Positions 34,814 to 44,109 of a stretch of DNA of 64,000 bases are shown piece by piece. The position numbers were made by a program, and so were the translations under genes. The stretch spans positions 62,001 through 126,000 of the forward strand of contig NZ_PGFV01000007.1 of NCBI RefSeq assembly GCF_021023135.1, given 5' to 3'. Source of the DNA: Brevibacterium sp. CCUG 69071 (GTDB lineage Bacteria; Actinomycetota; Actinomycetes; Actinomycetales; Brevibacteriaceae). Below the pieces are notes generated by a model. The model searched no databases. It worked only from the letters and a program-made list of their open reading frames with translations, and was not told where the DNA came from. Numbering within the stretch: position 1 is the first letter of the stretch; every line of letters starts with the position of its first letter.

Positions 34814-36082
34814 ATGACCTCATTCAACTTTTTCGGAATCACCGAAGAACTCCCCTCCACCCGCTGGCAGGCACTGTTCGATACCGTCTGGCCCGCCTAT
34901 CGGTCGTGGTATCTCCGTGACGGAGATGCCGCTCGACCCAGCCTCGCGGAAGCCGAGGCCCGACTGCGCGAGCACATGCCCGAGCTCGTCCCCACCTGGC
35001 GGCGGCTCGTCGAGCTGGCGGGCGGGGACGAGACCGCGGCCCGCATGCTCACCCTGTGGAATCCTCCCCGCTTCCTGCCCGGGTGCTCACAGGTCGCCCT
35101 GCAGTCTCCCGAGCCTGCCCTGCTGCGCAACTACGACTACGGGCTCGAGCTGTTCGAGCAGGTCCACGCCTCGACCCGATTCGGCTCCCGCCGGGTGATC
35201 GGAACGTCCGACTGCCTGTGGGGTCTGCTCGACGGCATGAACGAGGACGGGCTTGCCGTGTCGCTTGCCTTCGGTGGGCGCCCCGGCGACGGTGACGGAT
35301 TCGCCGCCCCGCTGGTCGTGCGCTTCCTCCTCGAGGTCGCCGAATCCGTGCCCGAGGCTCTGCGCAGGCTCCAGACGATCCCCGTCTCCATGTACTACAA
35401 CCTGACCATGATCGACTCCACGGGCACCGCGGCGACCGCCTACGTCGGTCCCGCAATGACCCCGGAGATCATCGAGGATCCGGTCGCGACGAACCACCGC
35501 GGACGGCATCCGGAGTTCCCCGACCATGCCCGCCGCTTCCGCAGCGTGGAGCGTCAGGATCTGCTCACCGAGGCGGTGGACCAGGGCTGCGATGTCCAGG
35601 AGATGACCGCGAGGATGCTCGGTCCGGGGGTCTTCAGTGCGGACTACGACAACGCATTCGGCACCCTGTACACCGCCGTCTATCTGCCGCTGCGCGGCGA
35701 GGTCGAATATCATTGGCACAACCGCACCTGGACCCGCAGCCTGAGCTCGCCCGAGGAGGAGATCATCGTGACCCTCGATGAAGACAGCCCCGAACCGATA
35801 GACGTGACCGGACCGTCCGCCGAATCCGATTTCACGGGGCCACCCACGGGCGCGAGCGAGACCTCCGCCGTGGCCGACACGCTGGGCACCGCACGGCAGG
35901 CGATCCACGACCTGTCCCATTCGCCGGACCCGGCGGCATTCTCGGCGCTGCTCAGCCTCTCCGCGGAAATCGGCGAGGCCATGGGCACGAGTGCGCGCAC
36001 GATGGCCGAGCACAATTCCTGGGCCAGGGTGGCCGAGATGGCCGATATCAGCCGTCAGGCGGCCTGGCAGCGCTGGCGCTGA
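34814..36082 (+). CDS. C45-type (acyl-CoA:6-APA acyltransferase-like) NTN hydrolase with C-terminal HTH
   Basis: A 422-aa protein. Residues 1 to about 300 resemble the peptidase C45 / isopenicillin N acyltransferase-like NTN hydrolases: FLPGCSQVAL with a possible nucleophile Cys91, then LLRNYDYGLELF, GTSDCLWGLLDGMNEDGLAVSLAFGGR and VPEALRRLQTIP. An acidic linker spans about 310-355. The last 60 residues are helical and end in SWARVAEMADISRQAAWQRWR, which looks like a helix-turn-helix recognition unit. No ribosome site precedes the ATG; the promoter suggests a leaderless mRNA. The HTH and the dyads in its own promoter suggest autoregulation (inference). Confidence 0.72.
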   Translation: MTSFNFFGITEELPSTRWQALFDTVWPAYRSWYLRDGDAARPSLAEAEARLREHMPELVPTWRRLVELAGGDETAARMLTLWNPPRFLPGCSQVALQSPEPALLRNYDYGLELFEQVHASTRFGSRRVIGTSDCLWGLLDGMNEDGLAVSLAFGGRPGDGDGFAAPLVVRFLLEVAESVPEALRRLQTIPVSMYYNLTMIDSTGTAATAYVGPAMTPEIIEDPVATNHRGRHPEFPDHARRFRSVERQDLLTEAVDQGCDVQEMTARMLGPGVFSADYDNAFGTLYTAVYLPLRGEVEYHWHNRTWTRSLSSPEEEIIVTLDEDSPEPIDVTGPSAESDFTGPPTGASETSAVADTLGTARQAIHDLSHSPDPAAFSALLSLSAEIGEAMGTSARTMAEHNSWARVAEMADISRQAAWQRWR

Positions 36083-36110
36083 GCGCCGCTGACCGCCGGT
36101 GCCGGAGGCC

Positions 36111-37886
36111 TCAGGCCGACCACGCCGCCCAGAGTTCGGCATAGCGGCCACCGGCGGCGACGAGTTCGGTATGACTGCCCTCTTCGACGACCTCACCGTG
36201 TTCCATCACGAGCACCCGGTCGGCGGTCTCCGCCTGGCTGAGGCGGTGGGCCACAATCAACGCCCCGCGTCCGGACAGGGCCGCCCGCGCAGAGCCTTCG
36301 AGGACATGGGCACCGGCGGATCCCGCCTCGGCGGTGGCCTCATCGAGGATCGCGAAATCGGGATCTGCGAGCACGAGTCGGGCCAGGGCGATCATCTGCT
36401 CCTGCACCGCGCTCAGGCGCATCCCCCCATCGCCGAGCTCCGTGTCCAGACCGTTCGGCAGTGATCGCACCCAGTCCGCACCGACGGTTTCGAGGGCAAT
36501 GCTGACCGCCTCGGCGGTGGCCGCGGGAACGGGCAGGGAGACGTTCTCCCGCAGGGCGCCGGCGAAGGTGTGGACCTCCTGAGCGACCATCGAGATGTGG
36601 GATCGGAGGACGGGTTCGGCCAGTGCTGTCAGCTCCCCCGCCGAGGCGGCCCCGTCGTCGACGAGCGCCGCACGTCCGCGTGTCGGCGCCGAGAGTCCCG
36701 CGGCGATCCTCGCCAGCGTCGATTTTCCGGCACCGGTGGTGCCGACCACGGCAACGACCTCACCGGGATCGATGCGCAGGCTCACGCCCTTGAGGACATG
36801 GTTGTCCGAGTGCGGGTCGGCATCGTAGGTGAACCACAGGTCCTCGAGCAGCAGCGTAGGGGAACTCGAGTCGATATCGATCGAGCGCCTCGGCGAGGTC
36901 TGGGCCTCATCGATGACGCCGACCATCCGGGTCAGCGAGGCTCCGGCCGATTGGATCTGGTCGAAGAGGCCGACGAGCGCCCCGATGGGGTTGAACAGGC
37001 GGTGGAAGACCAGGGCGGCGGTAGTCACTGCACCGGCGGTGGTCTCACCGAAGTAGACGAGGGCGAACCCCGCGGCCAGAAGCAGGGAGAGGACGACCGC
37101 CTCGGCGCGATTGTTGCGACCGAAGGCGCGGGTGAGGAATCTGAACACATTGATCGACAGGTCCCGGGCCTGCCCGGACGCGGAGTCGATGCGGGTCATC
37201 TCGCCGCCCTCGGCGCGGTAGGCGCGCAGCGTCTGGGCACCGGTGAGTCCGCCCAGCAGCCGTCCGGCTCGCCTGCCGAAGGCCGCGCGCTCCTCCTTGT
37301 AGATGGGTTCCGACCTGGGCAGATACCAGCGCAGGGTGAGCCAGTACATCGGCAGTGCGACGAGGCCGACGATGCCCAGTCGCCAATCGATCGCGGCCAG
37401 TCCGAACGCGGAGACGATGACGACGAGGAGGGATTCGACGACGAGCGGCAGCACCTGGGCGGCGGCTTCGCTGATCTTGCGGGAGTCGTCGGCGACGCGG
37501 GAGACGAGGTCGCCGGTGCCGGTCGCTTCAATTCGCTGGGAGGGCAGAGACATGGCCGAATCGACGACCTGGGTGCGCAGTTCGGCGACGACGGGCATGG
37601 CGATGTGTGCCAGCGCCCAGGCTCCGATCCAGGTGCCGAGGGCCATGACGATACCGGCGACGGCGACCGCGATCGCGCAGGTCCACACGAGTTCGGAGCC
37701 GGCACCGGCGGGCAGCTCGTCGACGAGGCGACCGATCGCCCAGGGTCCGACGAGGCCGGCTCCGGCGTTGGCCATGCCGGCGATGACGAGGAGGACGATC
37801 CAGCCGGACCGTGCCCGCAGCAGCGGGGCGAGGTGGGAGAAGGCGCGGCGCCGGGTGGCGATGCTCAGGATGGTGTGGGCGCTCAT
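36111..37886 (-). CDS. ABC exporter half-transporter, subunit with intact Walker A
   Basis: A 591-aa fused membrane/ATPase protein with six helices in about residues 20-310. Its nucleotide-binding domain has Walker A VGTTGAGKST, Walker B FAILDEATAEAG with the catalytic Glu, and H-loop VAHRLS. The signature motif is degenerate (LSAVQ instead of LSGGQ). It overlaps the preceding partner gene by ATGA, so the two probably form a heterodimeric exporter in which only one ATP site is complete. The substrate is unknown. Confidence 0.87.
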   Translation of the reverse strand: MSAHTILSIATRRRAFSHLAPLLRARSGWIVLLVIAGMANAGAGLVGPWAIGRLVDELPAGAGSELVWTCAIAVAVAGIVMALGTWIGAWALAHIAMPVVAELRTQVVDSAMSLPSQRIEATGTGDLVSRVADDSRKISEAAAQVLPLVVESLLVVIVSAFGLAAIDWRLGIVGLVALPMYWLTLRWYLPRSEPIYKEERAAFGRRAGRLLGGLTGAQTLRAYRAEGGEMTRIDSASGQARDLSINVFRFLTRAFGRNNRAEAVVLSLLLAAGFALVYFGETTAGAVTTAALVFHRLFNPIGALVGLFDQIQSAGASLTRMVGVIDEAQTSPRRSIDIDSSSPTLLLEDLWFTYDADPHSDNHVLKGVSLRIDPGEVVAVVGTTGAGKSTLARIAAGLSAPTRGRAALVDDGAASAGELTALAEPVLRSHISMVAQEVHTFAGALRENVSLPVPAATAEAVSIALETVGADWVRSLPNGLDTELGDGGMRLSAVQEQMIALARLVLADPDFAILDEATAEAGSAGAHVLEGSARAALSGRGALIVAHRLSQAETADRVLVMEHGEVVEEGSHTELVAAGGRYAELWAAWSA

Positions 37887-39580
37887 CGGGTCACCGCCTG
37901 CCGGTAGGTCTCGGACGCTTGGTCGGCGGCGGTGAGCAGCTCCGCGTGGCGGCCGATGAGGACCGGACCGGTCTCGGGTACGAACACCACGGAGTCCGCA
38001 GCGGCGAGGAAGGCGGGCGAGCTGGTGAGGATGATCGTTGCGGCGGACTCGGCGGTGCCTCGCAGACGGGTCACCCCCTCGGCGATGCGCGCCTCGGTGA
38101 CGGCGTCGACGGCGGTCGTCGGTTCGTGGAGGACGAGGATCGACGGGTCGGCGTCGAGTGCTCGAGCGAGCGCCACGCGCTGCCGCTGACCGCCGGAGAG
38201 GTTGCCGCCGAGTTCCTGGATCCGGTGGTCGAGGCCGCCGTCGACGAGGCCGAGGAGTTCATCGGTGCCCGAAGCGGTGAGCACCTCCTCGGTGACCGGG
38301 TGGTCGGTGGTGCCGACGATCATCGTGATGTTCGACCGGATCGTGCCTTCGAACATGTCGACGGTGTGCGGGGACACGATCATCGTGTCCGGCCCCGCGC
38401 CCCGGGCATGGGTGGCCAGAGCGCCGAGGAGGTTCGCCGCTGGTTCGGAGGCTTCGGTGACGATGCAGGTCAGGGCCCCGAAATCGGTGGTGAAGTCGAC
38501 GATGCGCTCGGCTCCGACGGCCCAGTCGCGCACGGTCAGTGCGGTGTCGTCGAGTCCGATGCGCGGGGTCGGCGTCGCTTCGTTCGAGGAGCCGTCGGTG
38601 GTATCGCTGGCTTCGGCGGAATCGATGTCGACGAGCAGTCGGGCGATCCGGCCGGCCGCACCGTGGGATTGGGCGAAGAGTCCGACGATGTCGGCGAGCG
38701 CCCGCATGGGTTCGGTGAGGAAGGCGGTCATGCCGAGGATGCCGATGAGGGCGCCGACGCTCATCTGGCCCTCGATGAGGCGCAGGCTCGCGACGATGAG
38801 CACGGCGGCGAGCACGATCGACATGACCAGGGCGCCGAGTCCGGCGAGTCGCCCGGTGCGCTCGCCGGTGGCGATGCCGGCGGTGGCCGCCTCGTCGGAG
38901 GTGACCCGGTAACGGTCGACGGCCCAGGGTTCGCCGCCCATGGCTTTGATCACGCGGAGTCCGTGCATGAGGTCGGAGGCAGAGCGTCCGGCCCGGGCGA
39001 CGGCCTCGAGCTGGGTGCCGGCCTTCGCGGAGACGGAGCGGCCGGGCAGGGCGACGATGATCAGTCCGATGGGCACGGCGATGAGGACGACGAGTCCGGT
39101 GACAGGGTCGGCGATGAGGAGGAAGACGGCGGCGGTGATCATGCCCAACACCGAGGCGATGCCGCGCCCGGCCTGGGCGAAGGACTGGGCGGCGGTGTCG
39201 GCATCGGCCGAAGCGATCGAGAGGACCTCTCCGGAGGCACGGTCGGCGGGCAGGTTCGCCGAGGTCAGCGCCGCATGGGTGATCTCGACCCGCAGGGCAT
39301 GGGCTTCGTGTTCGCGGGCGGCATTGCAGAAGCGGGAACCGAAGCGGTATCCGAGGCTGAGCACGGTGAAGAGCAGACCGACGCCGATGATCGTGACGAT
39401 GAGCATCGGCAGCGACAGGGGGATGATCGCCCGGTCGACGACGATGCCGATGGCCACGGGAACGAGCGCTTCACAGACCTGCCACAGCGAGAGCGTGGCC
39501 GCCCCGGGGAGCAGGAGTGAAAGGCGTCGCCGAGCGGCTCTGCGGAGGAGTTTCGAACCTGATGAAGGAGTCTGCGGCAC
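37883..39580 (-). CDS. ABC exporter half-transporter with degenerate ATPase domain
   Basis: A 565-aa partner of the next gene. The membrane domain (about 1-300) looks normal. The ATPase domain keeps LSGGQRQR and the D-loop region, but Walker A has no GxGKS/T (the region reads CIVTEASEPAANLL). Walker B Asp is replaced in ILVLHEP, and the segment between Walker A and the expected Q-loop is short. I chose the GTG at 39580: TAGGGT lies 7 nt upstream, placed for a leaderless mRNA, and the frame before it has no transporter similarity. Confidence 0.83.
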   Translation of the reverse strand: MPQTPSSGSKLLRRAARRRLSLLLPGAATLSLWQVCEALVPVAIGIVVDRAIIPLSLPMLIVTIIGVGLLFTVLSLGYRFGSRFCNAAREHEAHALRVEITHAALTSANLPADRASGEVLSIASADADTAAQSFAQAGRGIASVLGMITAAVFLLIADPVTGLVVLIAVPIGLIIVALPGRSVSAKAGTQLEAVARAGRSASDLMHGLRVIKAMGGEPWAVDRYRVTSDEAATAGIATGERTGRLAGLGALVMSIVLAAVLIVASLRLIEGQMSVGALIGILGMTAFLTEPMRALADIVGLFAQSHGAAGRIARLLVDIDSAEASDTTDGSSNEATPTPRIGLDDTALTVRDWAVGAERIVDFTTDFGALTCIVTEASEPAANLLGALATHARGAGPDTMIVSPHTVDMFEGTIRSNITMIVGTTDHPVTEEVLTASGTDELLGLVDGGLDHRIQELGGNLSGGQRQRVALARALDADPSILVLHEPTTAVDAVTEARIAEGVTRLRGTAESAATIILTSSPAFLAAADSVVFVPETGPVLIGRHAELLTAADQASETYRQAVTR

Positions 39581-39587
39581 GAAGGCT

Positions 39588-39622
39588 ACCCTAACAGTTC
39601 GTGCATCTTCAGGGTCTACACT
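39588..39622. promoter_or_regulatory. Divergent leaderless promoters of the ABC exporter and SDR genes
   Basis: In a 49-bp gap, TAGGGT (39593-39588, minus) is 7 nt from the GTG at 39580 and TACACT (39617-39622, plus) is 7 nt from the ATG at 39630. Neither gene has a clear ribosome site. Confidence 0.45.
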
Positions 39623-39629
39623 GCCCACT

Positions 39630-40529
39630 ATGCTGCCGATCACCTCTGACCTCGAACACGGATTCCGCGACCTGACAGGGCAGACCTTCGTCATCACCGG
39701 GGCCAACAGCGGCCTCGGTCGAGTCAGCGCCCGTGCCCTCGCCGCGCATGGGGCCCACGTCATTCTGGCGGTGCGCAACGTGGAGAAGGGAGCTGCCGCG
39801 GCGGCAACCATGAGCGGATCCGTCGAGGTCAGTGAGCTCGATCTGGCCGATCTCGGCTCCGTGCGCGCCTTCGCCGCGGCGCTGGAGACGCCGGTCGACG
39901 TCCTCATCAACAATGCGGGCATCATGACCCCTCCCCTGGGCTACACCGTCGATGGCTTCGAATCCCAGTTCGGGACCAACCACCTCGGGCACTTCGCGCT
40001 GACAAATCTGCTTCTGCCGCAGATCAGGGCTCGGGTGGTCACGGTCTCTTCGCTGGCCCACCGGCAGGGGTCGATCGATTTCGCCGATCTCAATTGGCAG
40101 CGCCGCAGGTACCGGGCGATGAGCGCCTATGCACAGTCGAAGCTCGCGAATCTGCTCTTCACCACCGAGCTCGAACGCCGGCTGACACTCCAGGATTCCG
40201 CAGTGATCGCGACGGCGGCTCACCCTGGTCTCGCGGCGACCAATTTGTTCCGATCCGGTGAGCGGCGACGCGTGCGCGACAGTCTCGGCAAGGCACTCAC
40301 CCGCCTGTTCACCCAACCCGAGGCCGCCGGTGCCGCGCCGGCGCTCAACGCCGCGATCGCCGATGTCCCAGGCAATTCCTACCTGGGCCCAGGCAGCTGG
40401 CTCGAGACGCGGGGCGCCCCGGCCTTCGCCGGTCGCGGAGCGGCATCCCTCGACGAGGACGTGGCGCGCCGCCTGTGGAAGGTCTCCGAGGAGCTGACGG
40501 GAGTGACCTTTCCCGATTCGCTTCGGTGA
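39630..40529 (+). CDS. Short-chain dehydrogenase (retinol dehydrogenase/WW-oxidoreductase-like)
   Basis: A 299-aa SDR. The cofactor motif is TGANSGLG at about 21-28. Arg in AVRNVEKG suggests NADP(H), and NNAGIM marks the structural motif. The catalytic Ser and Tyr-x3-Lys are in VVTVSSLAHRQG and AYAQSKLANLLF. Insert and C-terminal features (TNHLGHFALTNLL, THPGLAATNLF-like segment) match the family often labelled oxidoreductase/protochlorophyllide reductase-like. Confidence 0.88.
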   Translation: MLPITSDLEHGFRDLTGQTFVITGANSGLGRVSARALAAHGAHVILAVRNVEKGAAAAATMSGSVEVSELDLADLGSVRAFAAALETPVDVLINNAGIMTPPLGYTVDGFESQFGTNHLGHFALTNLLLPQIRARVVTVSSLAHRQGSIDFADLNWQRRRYRAMSAYAQSKLANLLFTTELERRLTLQDSAVIATAAHPGLAATNLFRSGERRRVRDSLGKALTRLFTQPEAAGAAPALNAAIADVPGNSYLGPGSWLETRGAPAFAGRGAASLDEDVARRLWKVSEELTGVTFPDSLR

Positions 40530-40556
40530 TTCGACGGGTTTCACAAGCTCGCTGAG

Positions 40557-40562
40557 TATCGT
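40557..40562 (+). promoter_or_regulatory. TATCGT -10 box for the amidohydrolase gene
   Basis: TATCGT is followed by 6 nt and the ATG at 40569, with no ribosome site, which fits a leaderless mRNA. Confidence 0.4.
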
Positions 40563-40568
40563 GGCGTC

Positions 40569-41639
40569 ATGACTGCTCTGCACAATGTTCGTATCTTCGA
40601 CGTCGATTCTGCCGTCTCCAGTGAGCCCGTCGACATCGAGTTCTCCGAGACAATCACCGCGATCCACCCGGCCGCGGATCCGGATCCGACGTCGGCGGCC
40701 ACGCTCTTCTCCGGCCTCATCGACACCCACGTCCATCTGAAGTCCCGGGAGCCTCTCGTCGCCGCCGGGGCCGCGGGGTTGACGACGATCGTCGACTTGG
40801 GCACGCACCCGGATTCGCTCGTCGCCGATTTCCGGGCCGACGCTGGGATCCCTGCGATCCTCAGTGCCGGTTCGGCCGCCTCGGCGCCGGGCAGCACACA
40901 GACCACCGCCATGGGCTCCCCCGCGGAATCCGGGGTCTCCGGACCCGAGGATGCGCAGCGGTTCCTCGACTGGCGGACCGAGAACAACGTCGATCTCATC
41001 AGGATCATCATCGAGGATCCCGAGGCCACCGAGGTGCCTGCCCTCGACATTCCGACCCTGCGGGCGCTGGTCGATGGCGCTCACGAGCGCGGACTGCTCA
41101 CCGTTGCCCACGCAGTCACGGCCGCCGCCTTCGACCGCGGCCTCGACGCGGGGGTCGACGTCCTCACCCACATCCCCTTCGACGGCCCGTTGCGGCCGGA
41201 GACGATCGAGCGGATCGTTGAGACGAACACCCTCGTCTCCCCGACCCTGGTGATGATGCGCGCGATCGCCGAGGCCCGCCTCGGCGAGCATGCCGATGCG
41301 GCCTTCGGAATGGCCCTGGCGAATGTCCGTGCCCTCCACGAGGCCGGGGTGAAGATCATCGCGGGCACCGATGCGAATGAGACGCCGTTCGCTCCGGTGC
41401 CGCACGGGCCATCGCTGCACGACGAATTCGACTATCTCATCGAGGCCGGAATGACCGTAGCCGAGGTGGTCCGGTCGGCCACCCCGGGTGCTCCGGATGC
41501 GCTGAGGCTGGGCGATCGCGGACGCATCGTCGAGGGGGCTCGCGCTGATCTGCTGGTCGCAGGCGGAGATCCGCTGGGCGACGTCTCTGCACTGCGCTCC
41601 CCCGCCGAGGTGTGGGTGGCGGGAACTCAGCTCATCTGA
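40569..41639 (+). CDS. Amidohydrolase family protein
   Basis: A 356-aa metal-dependent hydrolase. The HxH motif is in GLIDTHVHLKSREPL (about 54-56). Further His residues occur in LTVAHAVTAAAF and VLTHIPFDG, and the Asp in IIAGTDANETPF. The C-terminal DRGRIVEGARADLLVAGGDPL closes the small domain, typical of imidazolonepropionase/prolidase-like members. It overlaps the convergent glutaryl-CoA dehydrogenase gene by 8 bp. Confidence 0.83.
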   Translation: MTALHNVRIFDVDSAVSSEPVDIEFSETITAIHPAADPDPTSAATLFSGLIDTHVHLKSREPLVAAGAAGLTTIVDLGTHPDSLVADFRADAGIPAILSAGSAASAPGSTQTTAMGSPAESGVSGPEDAQRFLDWRTENNVDLIRIIIEDPEATEVPALDIPTLRALVDGAHERGLLTVAHAVTAAAFDRGLDAGVDVLTHIPFDGPLRPETIERIVETNTLVSPTLVMMRAIAEARLGEHADAAFGMALANVRALHEAGVKIIAGTDANETPFAPVPHGPSLHDEFDYLIEAGMTVAEVVRSATPGAPDALRLGDRGRIVEGARADLLVAGGDPLGDVSALRSPAEVWVAGTQLI

Positions 41640-42828
41640 AGGCCTGCTCCCCGGTGATGTGGCGGCCGAGGATGAGGGTGTGGACTTCGTCGGTGCCCTC
41701 ATAGGTGCGCACGGACTCGAGGTTGTTCGCATGCCGCAGCGGTGAGAATTCGAGGGTGATTCCGTTGCCGCCGAGCATCGTGCGAGCTTCCCGGCAGATG
41801 GCGATCGCCTCACGGCAGTTGTTGAGCTTGCCGACCGAGATCTGGACCGGGTCGAGCGTCCCGGCGTCCTTGAGACGTCCGGTCTGGACGGCGACGAGGA
41901 TCCCCTTCTGAATCTCGAGGACCATGTTCACCAGCTTCTGCTGGGTGATCTGGTAGCCGGCGAGAGGCTTGTCGAACTGGAGACGTTCCTGCGAATACTT
42001 CAGCGCGACCTCGTAGGAGTCACGCGCGGCGCCCATGGCGCCCCACATGATTCCGTAACGAGCCTCGTTGAGGCAGGAGAACGGTCCTCTGAGTCCCGTC
42101 ACTTCGGGCAGGACCGCATCGGCGGGCAGCTGCACCTGCTCGAGGGTGATGTCGCATTGGATGGAGGCGCGCATCGACAGCTTCTGCTCGATCGGAGTGG
42201 CGGTGAACCCGGCGGTGTCCGTGGGAACCAGGAAGCCGCGGATGCCCTCATCGGTGGCCGCCCAGATGACGGCGACATCGGCGATCGAGGCCAGACCGAT
42301 CCAACGCTTGGCACCGTTGAGGGTCCAGGATCCGTCGTCACTGCGGATCGCGGTGGTGGCCATGGACCCGGGGTCGGATCCGGCGGTGGGTTCGGTCAGA
42401 CCGAAGCAGCCGATGATCTCGCCCTTGGCCATGCCGGGCAGGTAGCGGTTCTTCTGTTCCTCGGAGCCGAACTTGTGGATCGCCGACATCGCCAGCGATC
42501 CCTGCACCGAGACGAAGGTGCGCAGACCGGAGTCCCCGGCTTCGAGCTCGAGTGCGGCGAGTCCGTACTCGACGGCCGAGCGGCCGGGGCAGCCGTAGCC
42601 GTGCAAGTGCATACCCAGCAGCCCGAGTTCGCCCATCTCGGCCACGATCTCTCGCGGGAAGACCGCGTTCTCATACCAGTCGGCGATGTTCGGGCGGAAG
42701 CGCTCATCGACGAAGGCTCGGACTGTGTCGCGCAGGGCGATCTCGGACTCGCTGAAGAGTCCCTCGAGGTTGAGCAGGTCGGAGTTCTCGCTGCTGGAGT
42801 TCGCGCGAGTGGAAGCGGTCGTAGTCAT
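41632..42828 (-). CDS. Glutaryl-CoA dehydrogenase-like acyl-CoA dehydrogenase
   Basis: A 398-aa FAD enzyme. Family marks are CFGLTEPTAGSDPGSM (FAD region), RASIQCDITLEQVQLP, and the catalytic Glu in VRTYEGTDEVHTLILGR near the C-terminus, as in glutaryl-CoA dehydrogenase. GcdH converts glutaryl-CoA to crotonyl-CoA plus CO2. AGGAG precedes the ATG, one base after the stop of the CoA-transferase gene. The neighbouring class III CoA-transferase and divergent LysR gene reproduce the gcdH-gcdG-gcdR set known from pseudomonads, which supports a glutarate role. Confidence 0.85.
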   Translation of the reverse strand: MTTTASTRANSSSENSDLLNLEGLFSESEIALRDTVRAFVDERFRPNIADWYENAVFPREIVAEMGELGLLGMHLHGYGCPGRSAVEYGLAALELEAGDSGLRTFVSVQGSLAMSAIHKFGSEEQKNRYLPGMAKGEIIGCFGLTEPTAGSDPGSMATTAIRSDDGSWTLNGAKRWIGLASIADVAVIWAATDEGIRGFLVPTDTAGFTATPIEQKLSMRASIQCDITLEQVQLPADAVLPEVTGLRGPFSCLNEARYGIMWGAMGAARDSYEVALKYSQERLQFDKPLAGYQITQQKLVNMVLEIQKGILVAVQTGRLKDAGTLDPVQISVGKLNNCREAIAICREARTMLGGNGITLEFSPLRHANNLESVRTYEGTDEVHTLILGRHITGEQAFR

Positions 42829-42829
42829 G

Positions 42830-44083
42830 TCAGGCTCCTGTGGTGGTGGCGATCGTCTGCGGTCCTGCTGCGCCGAGGTGGTCGTCCCTGTCGCGACCGA
42901 GGATCTCGTCCGTATCGGCGCCGAGCTCGGGTGGTGCCGAGCGCACGGGTGGGCGAACTCCGTTGAAATTCACGGGGAAGGCCACCTGGCGCATCGGCCC
43001 GGCAGTGGGGTGGTCGACGGTCTGAACCATGCCCAGAGCCTCGGTCTGCGGATCGGCGTAGACCTCATCGAGGTGCTTGATCGGCGCCGCCGGGACCCCC
43101 GCTGCAGAGAACAGTTCGCACCACTCGTCGACCGACCTCGTCCGCAGCGTCTTCGACAGCTCCTCGTTGACATAGTCGCGGTGGACCAGCCTGCCCGCAT
43201 TGGCGGCGATCCGCTCGTCCTCGCCGAGGTCAGAGCGGTCGATGGCGGTGCAGAGACGCTGCCACAGGGAGTCGTTGCCGATGGCGATGACGAAGTAGTC
43301 ATCGGCGGCCGGATACGCCTGATAGGGCACGAGGTTGGGGTGGCCCGAACCGAGAGCATGAGGGCGTCTGCCATCGGCGAAGTAGTTCGTCGCCCAGTTC
43401 ACGTGCAGCGCCAGCTGCCCCTCATAGAGAGAGGTCGTCAGGTACTGTCCTCTGCCGGTGCGGCTGCGCTCGAAGAGAGCGGAGACCACACCGATGATCC
43501 CGAACAGACCGGCACCGAGGTCGCCCATCGCGAATCCGGCCTTCATCGGCGGCCCGCCGGGCTCACCGGTCAGAGACATCAGTCCCCCGCGTGCCTGGGC
43601 GACCATGTCATAGCCGGGTTCGTCGCGCATCGGTCCGTGATCCCCATACGCGGAGATGTGGAGGATGACGAGATGCGGGAACTTCGCCGACAGCTCCTGA
43701 TAGTCGAAGATCGTCTGCAGTGAGCTGCCGGGTCGGAAGTTCTCGACGAGCACATCGGCCTCGGCAAGCAGTTCGTGCACCTGTGCCTGTCCCCGTTCGG
43801 ATTTGAGGTCGATGGTCACAGACTTCTTGCTGTGGTTGGCCGCATGGAAGTACGTGGCGTCGGCACCGACCATCGGCGGGCCCCAGGCCCGCGTGGGGTC
43901 CCCGCCGTTCGGATGTTCGACCTTGATGACCTCGGCGCCGAGGTCGGCCAGCGACATGGTGGCGTAGGGGCCGGCGAGGATCTTCGAGAGGTCGATGACG
44001 CGCACTCCGGACAGCGGGCCTTCGAAGGTGGCCGCAGCGGAGTTCGCTGTCTCCCGTGTGGATTCGGATTCTGTGGTTCTCAC
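42830..44083 (-). CDS. CaiB/BaiF class III CoA-transferase (possibly glutarate CoA-transferase)
   Basis: A 417-aa CoA-transferase. Family marks are GVRVIDLSKILAGPYATMSLADLGAEVIKVEHP, HANHSKKSVTIDLKSE-like segment and the catalytic Asp in PGYDMVAQARGG. I chose the GTG at 44083 because CTGGAG lies 6 nt upstream; an ATG at 44113 overlapping the upstream stop is the alternative. In the context of GcdH it would charge a dicarboxylate such as glutarate with CoA (inference). Confidence 0.83.
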   Translation of the reverse strand: MRTTESESTRETANSAAATFEGPLSGVRVIDLSKILAGPYATMSLADLGAEVIKVEHPNGGDPTRAWGPPMVGADATYFHAANHSKKSVTIDLKSERGQAQVHELLAEADVLVENFRPGSSLQTIFDYQELSAKFPHLVILHISAYGDHGPMRDEPGYDMVAQARGGLMSLTGEPGGPPMKAGFAMGDLGAGLFGIIGVVSALFERSRTGRGQYLTTSLYEGQLALHVNWATNYFADGRRPHALGSGHPNLVPYQAYPAADDYFVIAIGNDSLWQRLCTAIDRSDLGEDERIAANAGRLVHRDYVNEELSKTLRTRSVDEWCELFSAAGVPAAPIKHLDEVYADPQTEALGMVQTVDHPTAGPMRQVAFPVNFNGVRPPVRSAPPELGADTDEILGRDRDDHLGAAGPQTIATTTGA

Positions 44084-44109
44084 GATGTGCTCCAGACTTT
44101 CGTGTGGCC

